A stretch of 23,029 nt of DNA from an uncultured Lachnospiraceae bacterium (lineage in GTDB: Bacteria; Bacillota; Clostridia; Lachnospirales; Lachnospiraceae). Shown piece by piece: positions 7,188-15,414 of this stretch. A model generated the notes under the pieces. The model worked only from the letters and a program-made list of their open reading frames with translations. It ran no database searches and had not been told where the DNA came from. A program made the position numbers and the translations under genes. The DNA lies in contig CAJTMZ010000055.1 of NCBI GenBank assembly GCA_910577445.1, forward strand, positions 4,162-27,190, in the 5' to 3' direction. Numbering within the stretch: position 1 is the stretch's first letter; the number at the start of each line of letters is the position of its first letter.

Positions 7188-8573
7188 CTATTCCATGGAA
7201 AACCCTTCATAAGCCTCCGTCAGCAGTTTCTCCGCCTCCTCGCCGCTTATTCCCTCCAGCGTTTTCACATCAATCCACTTAAACACAGCCCTCTTTTTCG
7301 TCAGCCCCATATTCCCGTAATAAGTATCCGCAAAATTCTCATACTCCTCCTTAGTCAGCGCGTTCCCGCCGCAGTCCTCGCCGGTGATATGGGCGGAATG
7401 TCCCTCCCCCTCATAGACAGTCCGCAGACTCGCGAGGGGCGTTTCCAGCACAAAATCATCCGAAACGCACAGGGAGCTTACCCGTTCCAAATAGGTAACG
7501 GGAGAATCCCTTATCAGGTCATACACGATAAAATGATTCTTAATACCCTCCGCGGAAAAGCTGCTGTACACAGTCATGCTCTCTCCGATAATATCCGGCT
7601 GGGAATCTCCCTCCTGAAAAGAGGTTTTCAGCTTCTGCAGCTCTCCTTTTTTATCAATTTTATAAAAGTTACTGTAGGTATATATTCCCGTACCGCCCTG
7701 ATTCGACACAATCAGAACCGGCCGGCCGTCATTGCTCAGCCCCGCAACCGTAAACTGAAAAACGTCATTGGCATAATCCATGCCTTCCATCCATACCGCC
7801 CGGTTTTCCGCAAAAATTTTTATCTGCCGCTCCGTGCTGAAACTTCCCGCAAGGCTGTCCGCATAATCCACATAATCCACCCAGCTATCCGAAAGGTCCG
7901 CCATGCGCTCCGTCAGTTTCTGTCTGCTCAAATACTCCTCCAGAAAAGTATCCCTGTAAAAAGACGGCCCCGTCTCCGTCTTTCCATCCACCTTATAATC
8001 CTTAAGTTCCGGGTGGTCAAGATAAAACATATTGTCGGAATTTTCCTGCAAAAAGACCATCGCCTCACTCCGCCGGTTTTCGCCGCTGCCGTATTCCGTC
8101 AGTACAATAACGTCCTTTTTCCCGTCCTTGTTGTAATCCTGGAACGCTACCGCGCTCACCGCCTCGAACTTCCCCTCCGGGCTTATTGATGTTTCCGGAA
8201 AAGTGTAAACCGTCTCCCCGTTCTTAATCAGCATAAATTCCGGCGTCCCGCTTTCGCCCTGGGGCATAACGGAGGCAAAAAATACCTTTCCCCAGCCGTC
8301 CAGCTCCGTCTCAAAGCTCTGCTCCGGAATCATTCCCTCTACAAAGGGGACTTTCGTTCCGTCTCCGCCCGCTTCTTTTTCATTTCCCGCCCCGGAAGCG
8401 GCCGCGCCGTCCATGTTTTCTAACGCCCCGCCGTTATCCGTATTTGGGGAATTGTTCTCCCCGTCCACGCTTTCCCACTGAGGCTCCGCCACAATTTCCC
8501 CGTCGCTTTTCCCGCATCCGGTAATGCCAAAAAATAGCACCGCCATTAACAATATGATTCCTGCTTTTTTCAT
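7188..8573 (-). CDS. Lipoprotein of unknown function
   Basis: I do not recognise this family. The 461-residue protein has a lipoprotein signal (MKKAGIILLMAVLFFGITGC, lipid-carrying Cys20), then a low-complexity Asp/Asn/Gly-rich linker to about residue 70, so it should be tethered outside the membrane. Residues 146-154 read DYNKDGKKD, resembling the calcium-binding DxNxDGxxD loops of FG-GAP/VCBS repeats, and a similar beta-rich pattern continues. No enzyme motif is evident. I chose the ATG at 8573 because GGGAGGAG precedes it by about 11 nt; a GTG four codons upstream overlaps that site. It sits between the acetyltransferase (56 bp upstream) and the response regulator (91 bp downstream), all on one strand. 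An accessory role in extracellular sensing is possible but unsupported. Confidence 0.8.
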   Translation of the reverse strand: MKKAGIILLMAVLFFGITGCGKSDGEIVAEPQWESVDGENNSPNTDNGGALENMDGAAASGAGNEKEAGGDGTKVPFVEGMIPEQSFETELDGWGKVFFASVMPQGESGTPEFMLIKNGETVYTFPETSISPEGKFEAVSAVAFQDYNKDGKKDVIVLTEYGSGENRRSEAMVFLQENSDNMFYLDHPELKDYKVDGKTETGPSFYRDTFLEEYLSRQKLTERMADLSDSWVDYVDYADSLAGSFSTERQIKIFAENRAVWMEGMDYANDVFQFTVAGLSNDGRPVLIVSNQGGTGIYTYSNFYKIDKKGELQKLKTSFQEGDSQPDIIGESMTVYSSFSAEGIKNHFIVYDLIRDSPVTYLERVSSLCVSDDFVLETPLASLRTVYEGEGHSAHITGEDCGGNALTKEEYENFADTYYGNMGLTKKRAVFKWIDVKTLEGISGEEAEKLLTEAYEGFSME

Positions 8574-8629
8574 AATCCGGCACACTCCTCCCGGCCAACA
8601 TCCGTCGGCTGACTAAAAAATGTTTTCCC

Positions 8630-9526
8630 TTATGCCTGAGCCAGCGACGGAATCCGAAGCTTCTCCTCTTCCACCACTTTCATCCCCGCTCCTTTTATAA
8701 AAAAGGTGCAGTCCTCCTCACAATTCCGCGTCACAAGATACTTTTCTTTTTCCACAGGCGCAAACCCCAGCGTGACCTCCCTTACCTTTTCCCCGAACAA
8801 TTCGGTCACCCTTTCCAAATCTTTCAGCGTCCCCGAAAAAACGTTGTGAAGAAGCACTTTTTCCCCCTCTGTCTTTGCAATGACAAAGGTGTCGGTTTCC
8901 TTATGGTAAAACACGTTTTCCTGCATGAACTTCGTCACATAAAACATGGTAAGGCCGTGGTTGTTCACCAAATCAAATCTTCCGCGGAAAACGTTCTTAT
9001 CCATCACCTCCAGCAGCCCTTTCCACGCGGCGGCATTGTCCATTCTGACCGCTTCCATTTCCCATTTCCCTGTATTTTCAACCCTTCTGTAATACCGGTA
9101 TTCCTCCGATTTTTCAAATCCGAATTTGGGATAAAAATTAAGAACGCTGTCGTTGGCAAACAGATAAATCCCGTCCGTTCCTCTGCCATAATCCTCATCT
9201 ATCCGCTCCATAATTTTTCTGATAAATCCCTGATTTCTGCAAGCCTTATCCGTCATCACCGTGCCAAGCTGCAGAAAATGCCTGATATTCCCGTCCTGAC
9301 TCGCCGCCGCTCCTTCCCCGGACAGCCTCATATCCGTCCGGTTCACCGACACATTGGCTACCACCTTTCCATCTGCTACGACGGAATAAGGGTTATAATC
9401 ATCCCCCCAGAAACCGTTCCGGTACCAATCCTCAAAATCCAGGCCGAAAGTCTCTTTTGCCAGTTCGTTAAAGCTGTGCCTCAGCTTATCATTGTCCCGA
9501 TAGTCCTTTTCAATTGTCCACTTCAT
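8630..9526 (-). CDS. GNAT-family N-acetyltransferase
   Basis: This cytoplasmic protein probably transfers an acetyl group from acetyl-CoA to an amine on an unidentified substrate. In its 298 residues the N-terminal half carries the GNAT core, including motif A as LGTVMTDKACRNQGFIRKIM (about residues 88-106) with the CoA-binding R/Q-x-x-G/A-like loop RNQGF. The NFYPKFGF segment is the usual motif B 'yxkxGF' element. The C-terminal half is divergent, reminiscent of Eis-type enzymes but shorter than the roughly 400 residues those usually have. Its ATG overlaps the last 17 nt of glgB in another frame, with no strong ribosome site, so translation is probably coupled to glgB. A functional link to glycogen is not evident. 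Confidence 0.88.
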   Translation of the reverse strand: MKWTIEKDYRDNDKLRHSFNELAKETFGLDFEDWYRNGFWGDDYNPYSVVADGKVVANVSVNRTDMRLSGEGAAASQDGNIRHFLQLGTVMTDKACRNQGFIRKIMERIDEDYGRGTDGIYLFANDSVLNFYPKFGFEKSEEYRYYRRVENTGKWEMEAVRMDNAAAWKGLLEVMDKNVFRGRFDLVNNHGLTMFYVTKFMQENVFYHKETDTFVIAKTEGEKVLLHNVFSGTLKDLERVTELFGEKVREVTLGFAPVEKEKYLVTRNCEEDCTFFIKGAGMKVVEEEKLRIPSLAQA

Positions 9527-11300
9527 AATATTCCGCCGAAAAAGGCTGTAACGTCACCGAAAACCCTCCCGCCCCGGCTTTCAGTAAAACGTCCTTCTCC
9601 TTTTCGCACCCTCCATAAATATTCTGATTGCTGGATAAAAGCCTTTTCAATACCGCCGCGTTTTCAACCTGAAAATGATAATCCTTCCAAACCTTACCGG
9701 AAAAATTAAAAACCGCCGCAATCCGCTCCTTTGCGCTTATGCGCTCAAAAGCGTAAATGCATCCTGCCTCCTGATGGCAGTCAATCCACCGGAATCCGTC
9801 CCGTTCATAATCTTTCTCAAAAAAGGCCGGATGCGCCAGATAAAAGGCGTTCAAATCCGCCATGAATCTGTGAAACTCCCGATGCTTCGGATAATCCAAA
9901 AGGCTCCAGTCCTGCTGCCTCTTTTCATCCCATTCCCGAAACTGCCCGATTTCATTTCCCATGAAATTCAGCTTCTTGCCGGGATGGGCGTACATATACA
10001 TATAAAAAGCTCTTGCCTGCGGGAACTTCTCCTCATACTCCCCGTTCATCTTCTGCAGAATTGTCGCTTTTCCATGAACCACCTCGTCATGGGACAGGGG
10101 AAGAAGAAATCTGTCGTCATAATAATACATCATGGAAAAAGTAAGCTTATGATAATTTTCACTGCGGTAATTTGGCGCTGTGCGGAAGTAATTCAGCGTA
10201 TCGTTCATCCAGCCCATATCCCATTTATAGTCAAAGCCAAGACCGCCCCCGGATACCGCCTTCGTAACGCCCGGATAAGACGTGGAGTCCTCCGCCGCAA
10301 GAATCGCCGAAGGATGAAGCCCTTTTAACCCCTGATTCATATACCGCAAGAATTCCACCGCATTCAAATTCACGCCCCTTTCCGGATTGCCCTGCCAGTA
10401 AATCGCCCGGCTTATGGCGTCCATCCGAAGCCCGTCCATATGAAATTCCTTTAACCAGTAGTTTGCAGCCGACTGCAGAAAGCTCCGTACCTCTCCCCGG
10501 GAATGCATAAAATTACAGCTTCCCCACTCGCTGACCCCCACCGCGCCGTTGGGATACTCGTAAAGCGCAGTTCCGTCAAAACGCGCCAGCCCGTAGTCGT
10601 CCACCGCAAAATGTACGGGAACAAAATCCATTATAACCCCAATCCCGTTCCGGTGACAGGCGTCCACAAACATTTTAAGCTGCCGCCCCGTCCCATATCT
10701 GGACGTGGGGCTGAAAAACCCCGTCCCCTGATATCCCCAGGACTCGTCGCTCGGATACTCGTTTAAAGGCATAATTTCCAGATAATTATAACCCTTTTCT
10801 TTCAGATAGGGAATAAGAAGATTCGCCATTTCCTCATAACTGTACCAGTCTTCCGGGGACTCGCCCGGTTTGCGAAAGCTTCCGAAATGAACCTCATAGA
10901 TATTAAGCGGCTTATTTTTACATGCGCTCCTTTCTGACATCCATGTCATATCCTGAAAACAATAATCACCCATCTCCCGGATAATGGACGCATTGTGAGG
11001 CCGCAGCTCCATCCCGAACCCGTAGGGGTCGCAGTGGTCTATGAAATGGCTTTCTCTGTCGTAAACCCGGTATTTATACATCATCCCCGGCCTGGCATTG
11101 TCGACCCGGCATTCCCAGAAATTTCCGTCGTAAGTCTTATTCATGCCGTATTCCTGCCAGCCGTTAAACTCTCCTATCAGGGAAATCCGCAGCGCCCCCG
11201 GCGCAAAGACGCGGAATACCGTTCCGTTATTTTCATAGTGCGCTCCCAGATACTCGTATGCGTCAAATATTTTTCCTGTGTAAAATCCGTAAAAATCCAT
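9510..11300 (-). CDS. glgB: 1,4-alpha-glucan branching enzyme GlgB
   Basis: This enzyme creates alpha-1,6 branches in glycogen by cutting and transferring alpha-1,4 chains in the cytoplasm. The 596-residue protein has an N-terminal CBM48-like domain (GTVFRVFAPGALRISLIGEFNGW), a GH13 barrel and a C-terminal beta domain. The four GH13 signatures are in order: DFVPVHF (225-231), GLRMDAIS with nucleophile D294, ILAAEDST with acid/base E337, and LPLSHDEVVHGK with D405. Region III reads AAEDST where AEEST is usual; the catalytic Glu is kept. I chose the ATG at 11300 (MDFYGFYTGK) because GGAAGGAG lies 8 nt upstream; the ATG at 11360 adds 20 unrelated residues. No other glycogen gene is in the window. 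The GNAT gene overlaps its 3' end. Confidence 0.95.
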   Translation of the reverse strand: MDFYGFYTGKIFDAYEYLGAHYENNGTVFRVFAPGALRISLIGEFNGWQEYGMNKTYDGNFWECRVDNARPGMMYKYRVYDRESHFIDHCDPYGFGMELRPHNASIIREMGDYCFQDMTWMSERSACKNKPLNIYEVHFGSFRKPGESPEDWYSYEEMANLLIPYLKEKGYNYLEIMPLNEYPSDESWGYQGTGFFSPTSRYGTGRQLKMFVDACHRNGIGVIMDFVPVHFAVDDYGLARFDGTALYEYPNGAVGVSEWGSCNFMHSRGEVRSFLQSAANYWLKEFHMDGLRMDAISRAIYWQGNPERGVNLNAVEFLRYMNQGLKGLHPSAILAAEDSTSYPGVTKAVSGGGLGFDYKWDMGWMNDTLNYFRTAPNYRSENYHKLTFSMMYYYDDRFLLPLSHDEVVHGKATILQKMNGEYEEKFPQARAFYMYMYAHPGKKLNFMGNEIGQFREWDEKRQQDWSLLDYPKHREFHRFMADLNAFYLAHPAFFEKDYERDGFRWIDCHQEAGCIYAFERISAKERIAAVFNFSGKVWKDYHFQVENAAVLKRLLSSNQNIYGGCEKEKDVLLKAGAGGFSVTLQPFSAEYYEVDN

Positions 11301-11322
11301 ATTCTTCTCTCCTTCCACAAAA

Positions 11323-11351
11323 TAGACAATGGTTGTTTTTCCTGTTATAAT
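11323..11351 (+). promoter_or_regulatory. Predicted promoter of the TetR gene
   Basis: TAGACA (11323-11328) and a perfect TATAAT (11346-11351) are separated by 17 bp, giving a start near 11358 and a leader of about 119 nt before the TetR ATG. In that leader CCGTC (11398-11402) and GACGG (11417-11421) form a short inverted repeat that could be an operator, but it is too short to claim. No equally good promoter for glgB was found on the other strand. Confidence 0.6.
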
Positions 11352-11476
11352 AAATTTCACTTACAATATTTTTATCGCAGAAGGCAGACAAATTCCACCG
11401 TCAATCCCTTCTATTCGACGGATAAACAACTTTTTGGGAAAATCGTCGGCCTGGTACAAAAAACAGGAGAAGCAAC

Positions 11477-12019
11477 ATGGATATCCGAATTGAAAAGACA
11501 GAAAAAGCCATCCGAAACGCTTTTATTGAGCTGCGCTCCGGAAAGCCTCTTGAAAAAATCACCGTAAAGGAACTGTGCCAGTTAGCCTATATCAATAAGT
11601 CAACCTTTTATTCCCATTATGAGGATATTTACGCCCTTTCCGATGCCTTAGAGCTTGAAACCGTGGCGTCGATTACAAACAGTATTTCACGCAGCTATGA
11701 ATATTCCGCCGAAAACCTTGACGTTTTTACAAGGGAGCTGTGCCTTGCCTTTTCCGCCCACACTTCGCTGATTAATATCCTGTTTTCCGGCAAAGAAAAG
11801 AGCCGTCTGGCCGGCCGGCTGGAAAACGCCATAAAAGAATTGGTATTCCGAAAATATCCGGAATACCAAAACAATGTGGAAATCAATATTCTTTTATCCT
11901 ACTGCATACAGGGCGCGTATTACGCCTATGTCAATAACCAGTCCGCCGACGTTGACACTTTGATTCAGGTGATTGAAAATATCGCGAGGACGTTAAAGCC
12001 GCTGTATGCGCCCTCCTGA
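11477..12019 (+). CDS. TetR/AcrR-family transcriptional regulator
   Basis: This is a one-domain-sensor regulator of 180 residues, normal for TetR proteins. The N-terminal DNA-binding part (RIEKTEKAIRNAFIELRSG, then ITVKELCQLAYINKSTFYSHYEDIYAL, residues about 4-52) is the canonical TetR helix-turn-helix. The C-terminal 120 residues are helical and would bind an unknown ligand or form the dimer. The ATG at 11477 follows CAGGAG at about 8 nt. It is divergent from glgB, with a 176-bp shared intergenic region, so control of glgB or of itself is plausible. It converges with the P-loop kinase gene, whose end lies 53 bp away, and I see no terminator between them. The inducer is not predictable. Confidence 0.92.
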   Translation: MDIRIEKTEKAIRNAFIELRSGKPLEKITVKELCQLAYINKSTFYSHYEDIYALSDALELETVASITNSISRSYEYSAENLDVFTRELCLAFSAHTSLINILFSGKEKSRLAGRLENAIKELVFRKYPEYQNNVEINILLSYCIQGAYYAYVNNQSADVDTLIQVIENIARTLKPLYAPS

Positions 12020-12072
12020 CCGCATTGTTTCGCAGCGTGCCCTCATTTTCTTCTGCCATGACAGCTTTTAAA

Positions 12073-12726
12073 CTAATCGGCTTTAGCAAGACCAAAGTGC
12101 CGCTCTGCTTTTTGTACCGTTTCCTCAATCATACTGTTTTCGGTTCTTTCAATCCAAAAATAGTTACTGCCTTTGATATCATTATACCTTTTCTCATTGA
12201 GAGCTTTTAAGGTCGCATTACATACCGCCTTTGCTTTTTCAACATCAGACGCGCCGTTAATAAAATCGCTGAATCCCTGATGGTCAGAACGATTACAGTA
12301 ATCCTCAATCAAATTCGACGGTTCTTTTATAAAAAACGCTATTCGGGATGCTTCCGTATACTTTGCAGCTTCCTCCACTGTCAAATGACAGTCGCACAGT
12401 ACAATTTTATTTTGTGAAAGACGAATCAAATCCAATATTACAAAATCTAATTGTTCCCTTGTGTTACCAATCAGCCATTCTTTATATTCCTCTACAGTAC
12501 GCCCAAAAAACGCATCCGCATCTTTAAAAATTTTATTCATTGACGGCTGAAAAGCAGAATCTGAAATTTTTTGATGATTTTCAAACTGCTCGTCAACATC
12601 ATAAACCAATAAATTATGTCGTTTAGCCAGCTCTCGTGAAATTGTTGTCTTTCCGCCGCAAGGAGTTCCGGTTATAAAATAAACATTTTTCAAATATTCT
12701 TTGATTACATTGTCCTGAAATACCAT
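12073..12726 (-). CDS. P-loop nucleotide kinase-like/AAA-family ATPase
   Basis: This is a small cytoplasmic NTP-binding protein of 217 residues. Its Walker A motif is GTPCGGKTT (about residues 20-28), followed by the NLLVYDVDEQF segment typical of shikimate/adenylylsulfate-kinase-like folds where an Asp contacts the substrate. IVLCDCHLTVEEAA could supply a Walker B-like strand. The substrate is unknown; these proteins are usually annotated only as AAA-family ATPase or kinase. I chose the ATG at 12726 because GGAGG lies 7 nt upstream; the ATG at 12771 is 15 codons earlier and lacks a site. The gene reads as AT-richer than glgB and gtfA on either side, which suggests separate acquisition. It lies 80 bp past gtfA on the same strand and may be co-transcribed with it. 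Confidence 0.8.
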   Translation of the reverse strand: MVFQDNVIKEYLKNVYFITGTPCGGKTTISRELAKRHNLLVYDVDEQFENHQKISDSAFQPSMNKIFKDADAFFGRTVEEYKEWLIGNTREQLDFVILDLIRLSQNKIVLCDCHLTVEEAAKYTEASRIAFFIKEPSNLIEDYCNRSDHQGFSDFINGASDVEKAKAVCNATLKALNEKRYNDIKGSNYFWIERTENSMIEETVQKAERHFGLAKAD

Positions 12727-12806
12727 TACAATGCCTCCATACGGCCTGTCAGTAACTTGATGGCGTACCATACGGCCACGCCGGCAGGCGGTTCTTCGTT
12801 TATCAA

Positions 12807-14261
12807 TTATTCAAACCTGACAGCATCGCCGTTTTGTGTATATAATATCTCCCAGACAAAGGTCTGGAAATTCACCGTCAGCGACGCCCACTCTTTCCCG
12901 TTTTCCCATTTAAGTCCCAATGTATGCTCATCCGTATCCAAAAGGGTGAACTTTCCTTCGAAAGCGGGATGGCTGTTGCGCAGTATCATAAGCCGGTTCA
13001 TCTTCTTCACCACAGGACACTTAAACGCTTCCTCGATTTCCTCCAGCGAATAGTTATGCCGGTTTACGTCCCGGGCCTGCCCCGTCTCACGGAAATAGTC
13101 AAAATCATTCCGGCCGGCAAACAGTCCCACATAATATACCTGGGGGATTCCGGGCGTGAAAAACTGCACCGCTCTCGCCATTAAATATCTGTTGTCGTCG
13201 GCGCCTAACGCATCATAATAAGTACAATTAATCTGGTAAGTGTCAAACTTAGAAAAATTTACCTTCAGATTGCGGACCGTATACAACTGATAAATCTCCG
13301 GATTCTGCTCAAAAACCCGCTGCTTGGTTTCCAGAACCTCTTCGTCCGGAAGGAGATAGCGCACGTCGACTACGCCAATGCCGTCATGGGTATCCAGCGT
13401 GGTGAACTGCTTTTTGGGGCAGAGCCTGAGCCAGTTTTTCAGATAAAGAGTACGCCCGAAATACACGGCGTTCAGTATCAGCATCGGTAGCTGGAAATCA
13501 TAGGTGTAAACGTCCTTTTCCTGCAGCTTTTGCTGGATGAAATAATTTTCGTGGATTTCCGGCAAGACTTCTACGCCGGTTCCCTCAAGCGCGTCCTGAC
13601 ACTGCTTCAGCAGATTCCAAATTTCAGGTTCCACAAAGAAGCAGCTTGTTCCTTTTCTTTTGGCGGCGTAAGCCATGGCGTCTGTACGAATCAGAGAAAT
13701 TCCCCTGTCCGCCAGATTGCGGAGCTGCTGCGCCAGGAATTTTTTTGCCTCCTCTGAATGGAGACAGTCAATGTCAATCTGCTCTTCGCTGAAAGTGGTC
13801 CACAGCCTTTCCGTAGTCCCGTCCTTAAACCGCGCGTCAATATAGGGAACCACCTGCCGTTTATACAGCTTATTTTCCTCTTCTTCGGTAGGTTCTCCGT
13901 CCCAGAACTTATTCCATTTAATGAAAAAGTCATTGTACCTGGACGCTTCGTGCTTTTCCATATAATCCTGATAAATTTCACTGCGAACAGACATATGGTT
14001 AATCATATAGTCGCACATAAGATAATATTTTTCCGATAACGTTTTGATATCGCTCCAATCCCCGAAAGCGGGTTCCACCTGCTCGTAGGTTATCGGCGCA
14101 AATCCCCGGTCTCCGGAAGAGGGGAAAAAGGGGAGAATATGCACCCCGCCCACCGCCTTATCCAGATATTGGGATAAAGTAAAATCAAGGTCCTTTAAAT
14201 TTTTTCCAAGACTGTCGGGGTAGGTAATCAACATGATTTTATTACTGACATTCTTTTTCAT
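12807..14261 (-). CDS. gtfA: GH13_18 sucrose phosphorylase-type enzyme GtfA
   Basis: This enzyme phosphorolyses an alpha-glucoside, typically sucrose plus phosphate to alpha-glucose-1-phosphate and fructose, in the cytoplasm. The 484-residue protein matches the length and motif order of GH13_18 phosphorylases throughout, close in character to streptococcal GtfA (VGGVHILPFFPSSGDRGFAP, GDW.D). Catalytic residues are nucleophile D194 (IRTDAMAY), acid/base E235 (LPEIHE) and D293 (LDTHDGIGVVDV). The acceptor loop FDTYQIN (339-345) keeps the Asp, Tyr and Gln that contact fructose in bifidobacterial sucrose phosphorylase (LDLYQVN there). This favours sucrose, but sucrose-6F-phosphate, glucosylglycerol and glucosylglycerate phosphorylases share the subfamily. 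GGAGG lies 7 nt before the ATG. It follows the LacI gene by 22 bp, so the two form an operon. Confidence 0.9.
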   Translation of the reverse strand: MKKNVSNKIMLITYPDSLGKNLKDLDFTLSQYLDKAVGGVHILPFFPSSGDRGFAPITYEQVEPAFGDWSDIKTLSEKYYLMCDYMINHMSVRSEIYQDYMEKHEASRYNDFFIKWNKFWDGEPTEEEENKLYKRQVVPYIDARFKDGTTERLWTTFSEEQIDIDCLHSEEAKKFLAQQLRNLADRGISLIRTDAMAYAAKRKGTSCFFVEPEIWNLLKQCQDALEGTGVEVLPEIHENYFIQQKLQEKDVYTYDFQLPMLILNAVYFGRTLYLKNWLRLCPKKQFTTLDTHDGIGVVDVRYLLPDEEVLETKQRVFEQNPEIYQLYTVRNLKVNFSKFDTYQINCTYYDALGADDNRYLMARAVQFFTPGIPQVYYVGLFAGRNDFDYFRETGQARDVNRHNYSLEEIEEAFKCPVVKKMNRLMILRNSHPAFEGKFTLLDTDEHTLGLKWENGKEWASLTVNFQTFVWEILYTQNGDAVRFE

Positions 14262-14283
14262 GCGTTGCCTCCATTCTGCTTTT

Positions 14284-15270
14284 TCAAGTAGTTTTTCTTT
14301 CTATTAAATTAACCGGTATGAGTGTCAGCTTCTGAATTTCTTCGCCGTTAATCATACCAATGATATTTTTTATTGCTGTTTTGGCCAGCAACTGGAAATT
14401 CTGCTGTATTGTCGTCAGCGGCGGATACATCAGCTCACTGATGAAAATGCCGTCGTAGCCCATGATGCGGATTTCGTCAGGGATACGGTACCCCTGCGTC
14501 AGCGCATAGCTTACGCCCTGGGCAGCCAGGATATCATTACTGAAAAATATGCCGTCCATACCCTCGTTTTCATAGAAAACGAGATTTATCAGGTCGCGCA
14601 TGGCTGACAGATTGGTAACTTCCCTTCTGTTTTTATATACTTTGCAGGATATTCCCAGCTTTTGGCATTCCTTCTCAAAAGCAAAGGTACGTTCGTCCGC
14701 ATAGCGGTACGCCTCGAGACGGCCGCCCACATGTACCACCTTTCTGCATTTTTTGCTGTACAGGTGGCGGGCCGCCAGAATCCCTCCCTGGCGGTCATCG
14801 GACATGACGCTGCAGGATTCCTCCAAAAGGTGGTTCAGCAGCTCCAGAATAGGAACCTTACAACGGCGCCGCATTTCCATGGCCGTCTCCGGATTGATAT
14901 AGGTGCTGATGATAATGCCGCTGACCTGCCGGGACAAAAGGTATTCCAGGGCGCGGAATCTTTCTTCATCGCTGTTGCCCGTAGCCGTAAAAAGAATGTG
15001 AAACTGGTTCTCTTTCGCCCAAAATTCAATCTCCTGGGCCAGCTCGCTGTGAAAAGGATTGTTAAAAAACGGAAGCATTACTCCCAGTACGTTGTCTTTT
15101 CTTCCCACCAGCGTTCTGGCATAAGTGTTCGGATAATACCCCAGTTCCTCGATGGCATCGTTTACCTTTTTTATGGTCTTTTCCGTCAAAGGTTCCTTTT
15201 TATTAATTACCCGGGAAACCGTTGCCACGGAAACTCCGGCATGCTTTGCTACATCTTTAATCGTTACCAT
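14284..15270 (-). CDS. LacI-family transcriptional regulator
   Basis: This is a sugar-responsive DNA-binding regulator of 328 residues, normal for the family. The N-terminal helix-turn-helix with hinge (TIKDVAKHAGVSVATVSRVINKKEPLTEKT, residues 3-32) is canonical. The rest is the periplasmic-binding-protein-like sensor domain (GVMLPFFNNPFHSELAQEIE, IMGYDGIFISELMYPPLTTIQQN). A GGAAGG site precedes the ATG at about 7 nt. It is the first gene of a pair with gtfA and lies 144 bp downstream of the importer operon, so it should govern this glucoside locus. Candidate operators of LacI type are present in its own leader (15305-15318) and in the divergent region before the importer (18705-18720, 18890-18903, 18991-19004). 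Whether it represses or activates cannot be read from sequence. Confidence 0.94.
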   Translation of the reverse strand: MVTIKDVAKHAGVSVATVSRVINKKEPLTEKTIKKVNDAIEELGYYPNTYARTLVGRKDNVLGVMLPFFNNPFHSELAQEIEFWAKENQFHILFTATGNSDEERFRALEYLLSRQVSGIIISTYINPETAMEMRRRCKVPILELLNHLLEESCSVMSDDRQGGILAARHLYSKKCRKVVHVGGRLEAYRYADERTFAFEKECQKLGISCKVYKNRREVTNLSAMRDLINLVFYENEGMDGIFFSNDILAAQGVSYALTQGYRIPDEIRIMGYDGIFISELMYPPLTTIQQNFQLLAKTAIKNIIGMINGEEIQKLTLIPVNLIERKTT

Positions 15271-15304
15271 CCAGACACCTTCCTTTTATGATATTTTAAG
15301 CCTT

Positions 15305-15345
15305 TTTACACTTGTAAATTGTCAGAAATCAGGATTATTTTACCA
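15305..15345 (-). promoter_or_regulatory. Predicted lacI-gtfA promoter with operator-like inverted repeat
   Basis: On the minus strand TGGTAAAAT (15337-15345) is an extended -10 element; no good -35 is seen 17 bp upstream. Between the predicted start and the ribosome site, TTTACA (15305-15310) and TGTAAA (15313-15318) form a perfect 6-bp inverted repeat with a 2-bp gap. It shares the TGTAAA half-site with the elements in the divergent region at 18705-19004, so autoregulation by the LacI protein is possible. Half-site orientation is opposite to a classic CG-centred LacI operator, which lowers confidence. Confidence 0.4.
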
Positions 15346-15414
15346 TAAAAGAAAAATTTAAGCTACTGTCTGTCCCTTCGGGCGCTCATATGCCGGAACA
15401 GTTACCGCTTTTTC

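Noticed and set aside
7017..8189. Long open frame on plus (390 codons) opposite the lipoprotein and regulator genes
   Set aside because: It lies antisense to two well-supported genes, has no ribosome site and its translation lacks any protein-like motif; low TAA/TGA/TAG density opposite GC-richer coding DNA explains it.
8590..8615. Weak hairpin between the acetyltransferase and lipoprotein genes
   Set aside because: About six pairs including a G-T wobble and no T run; not credible as a terminator.
12020..12072. Gap between the convergent TetR and P-loop kinase genes examined for a terminator
   Set aside because: No inverted repeat with a T run was found on either strand.
15325..15334. GAAATCAGGA near the lacI promoter, resembling the core of the shared box
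   Set aside because: The flanking TATG elements and the -35/-10 geometry of the three true copies are missing, and it lies in the promoter of a different system.
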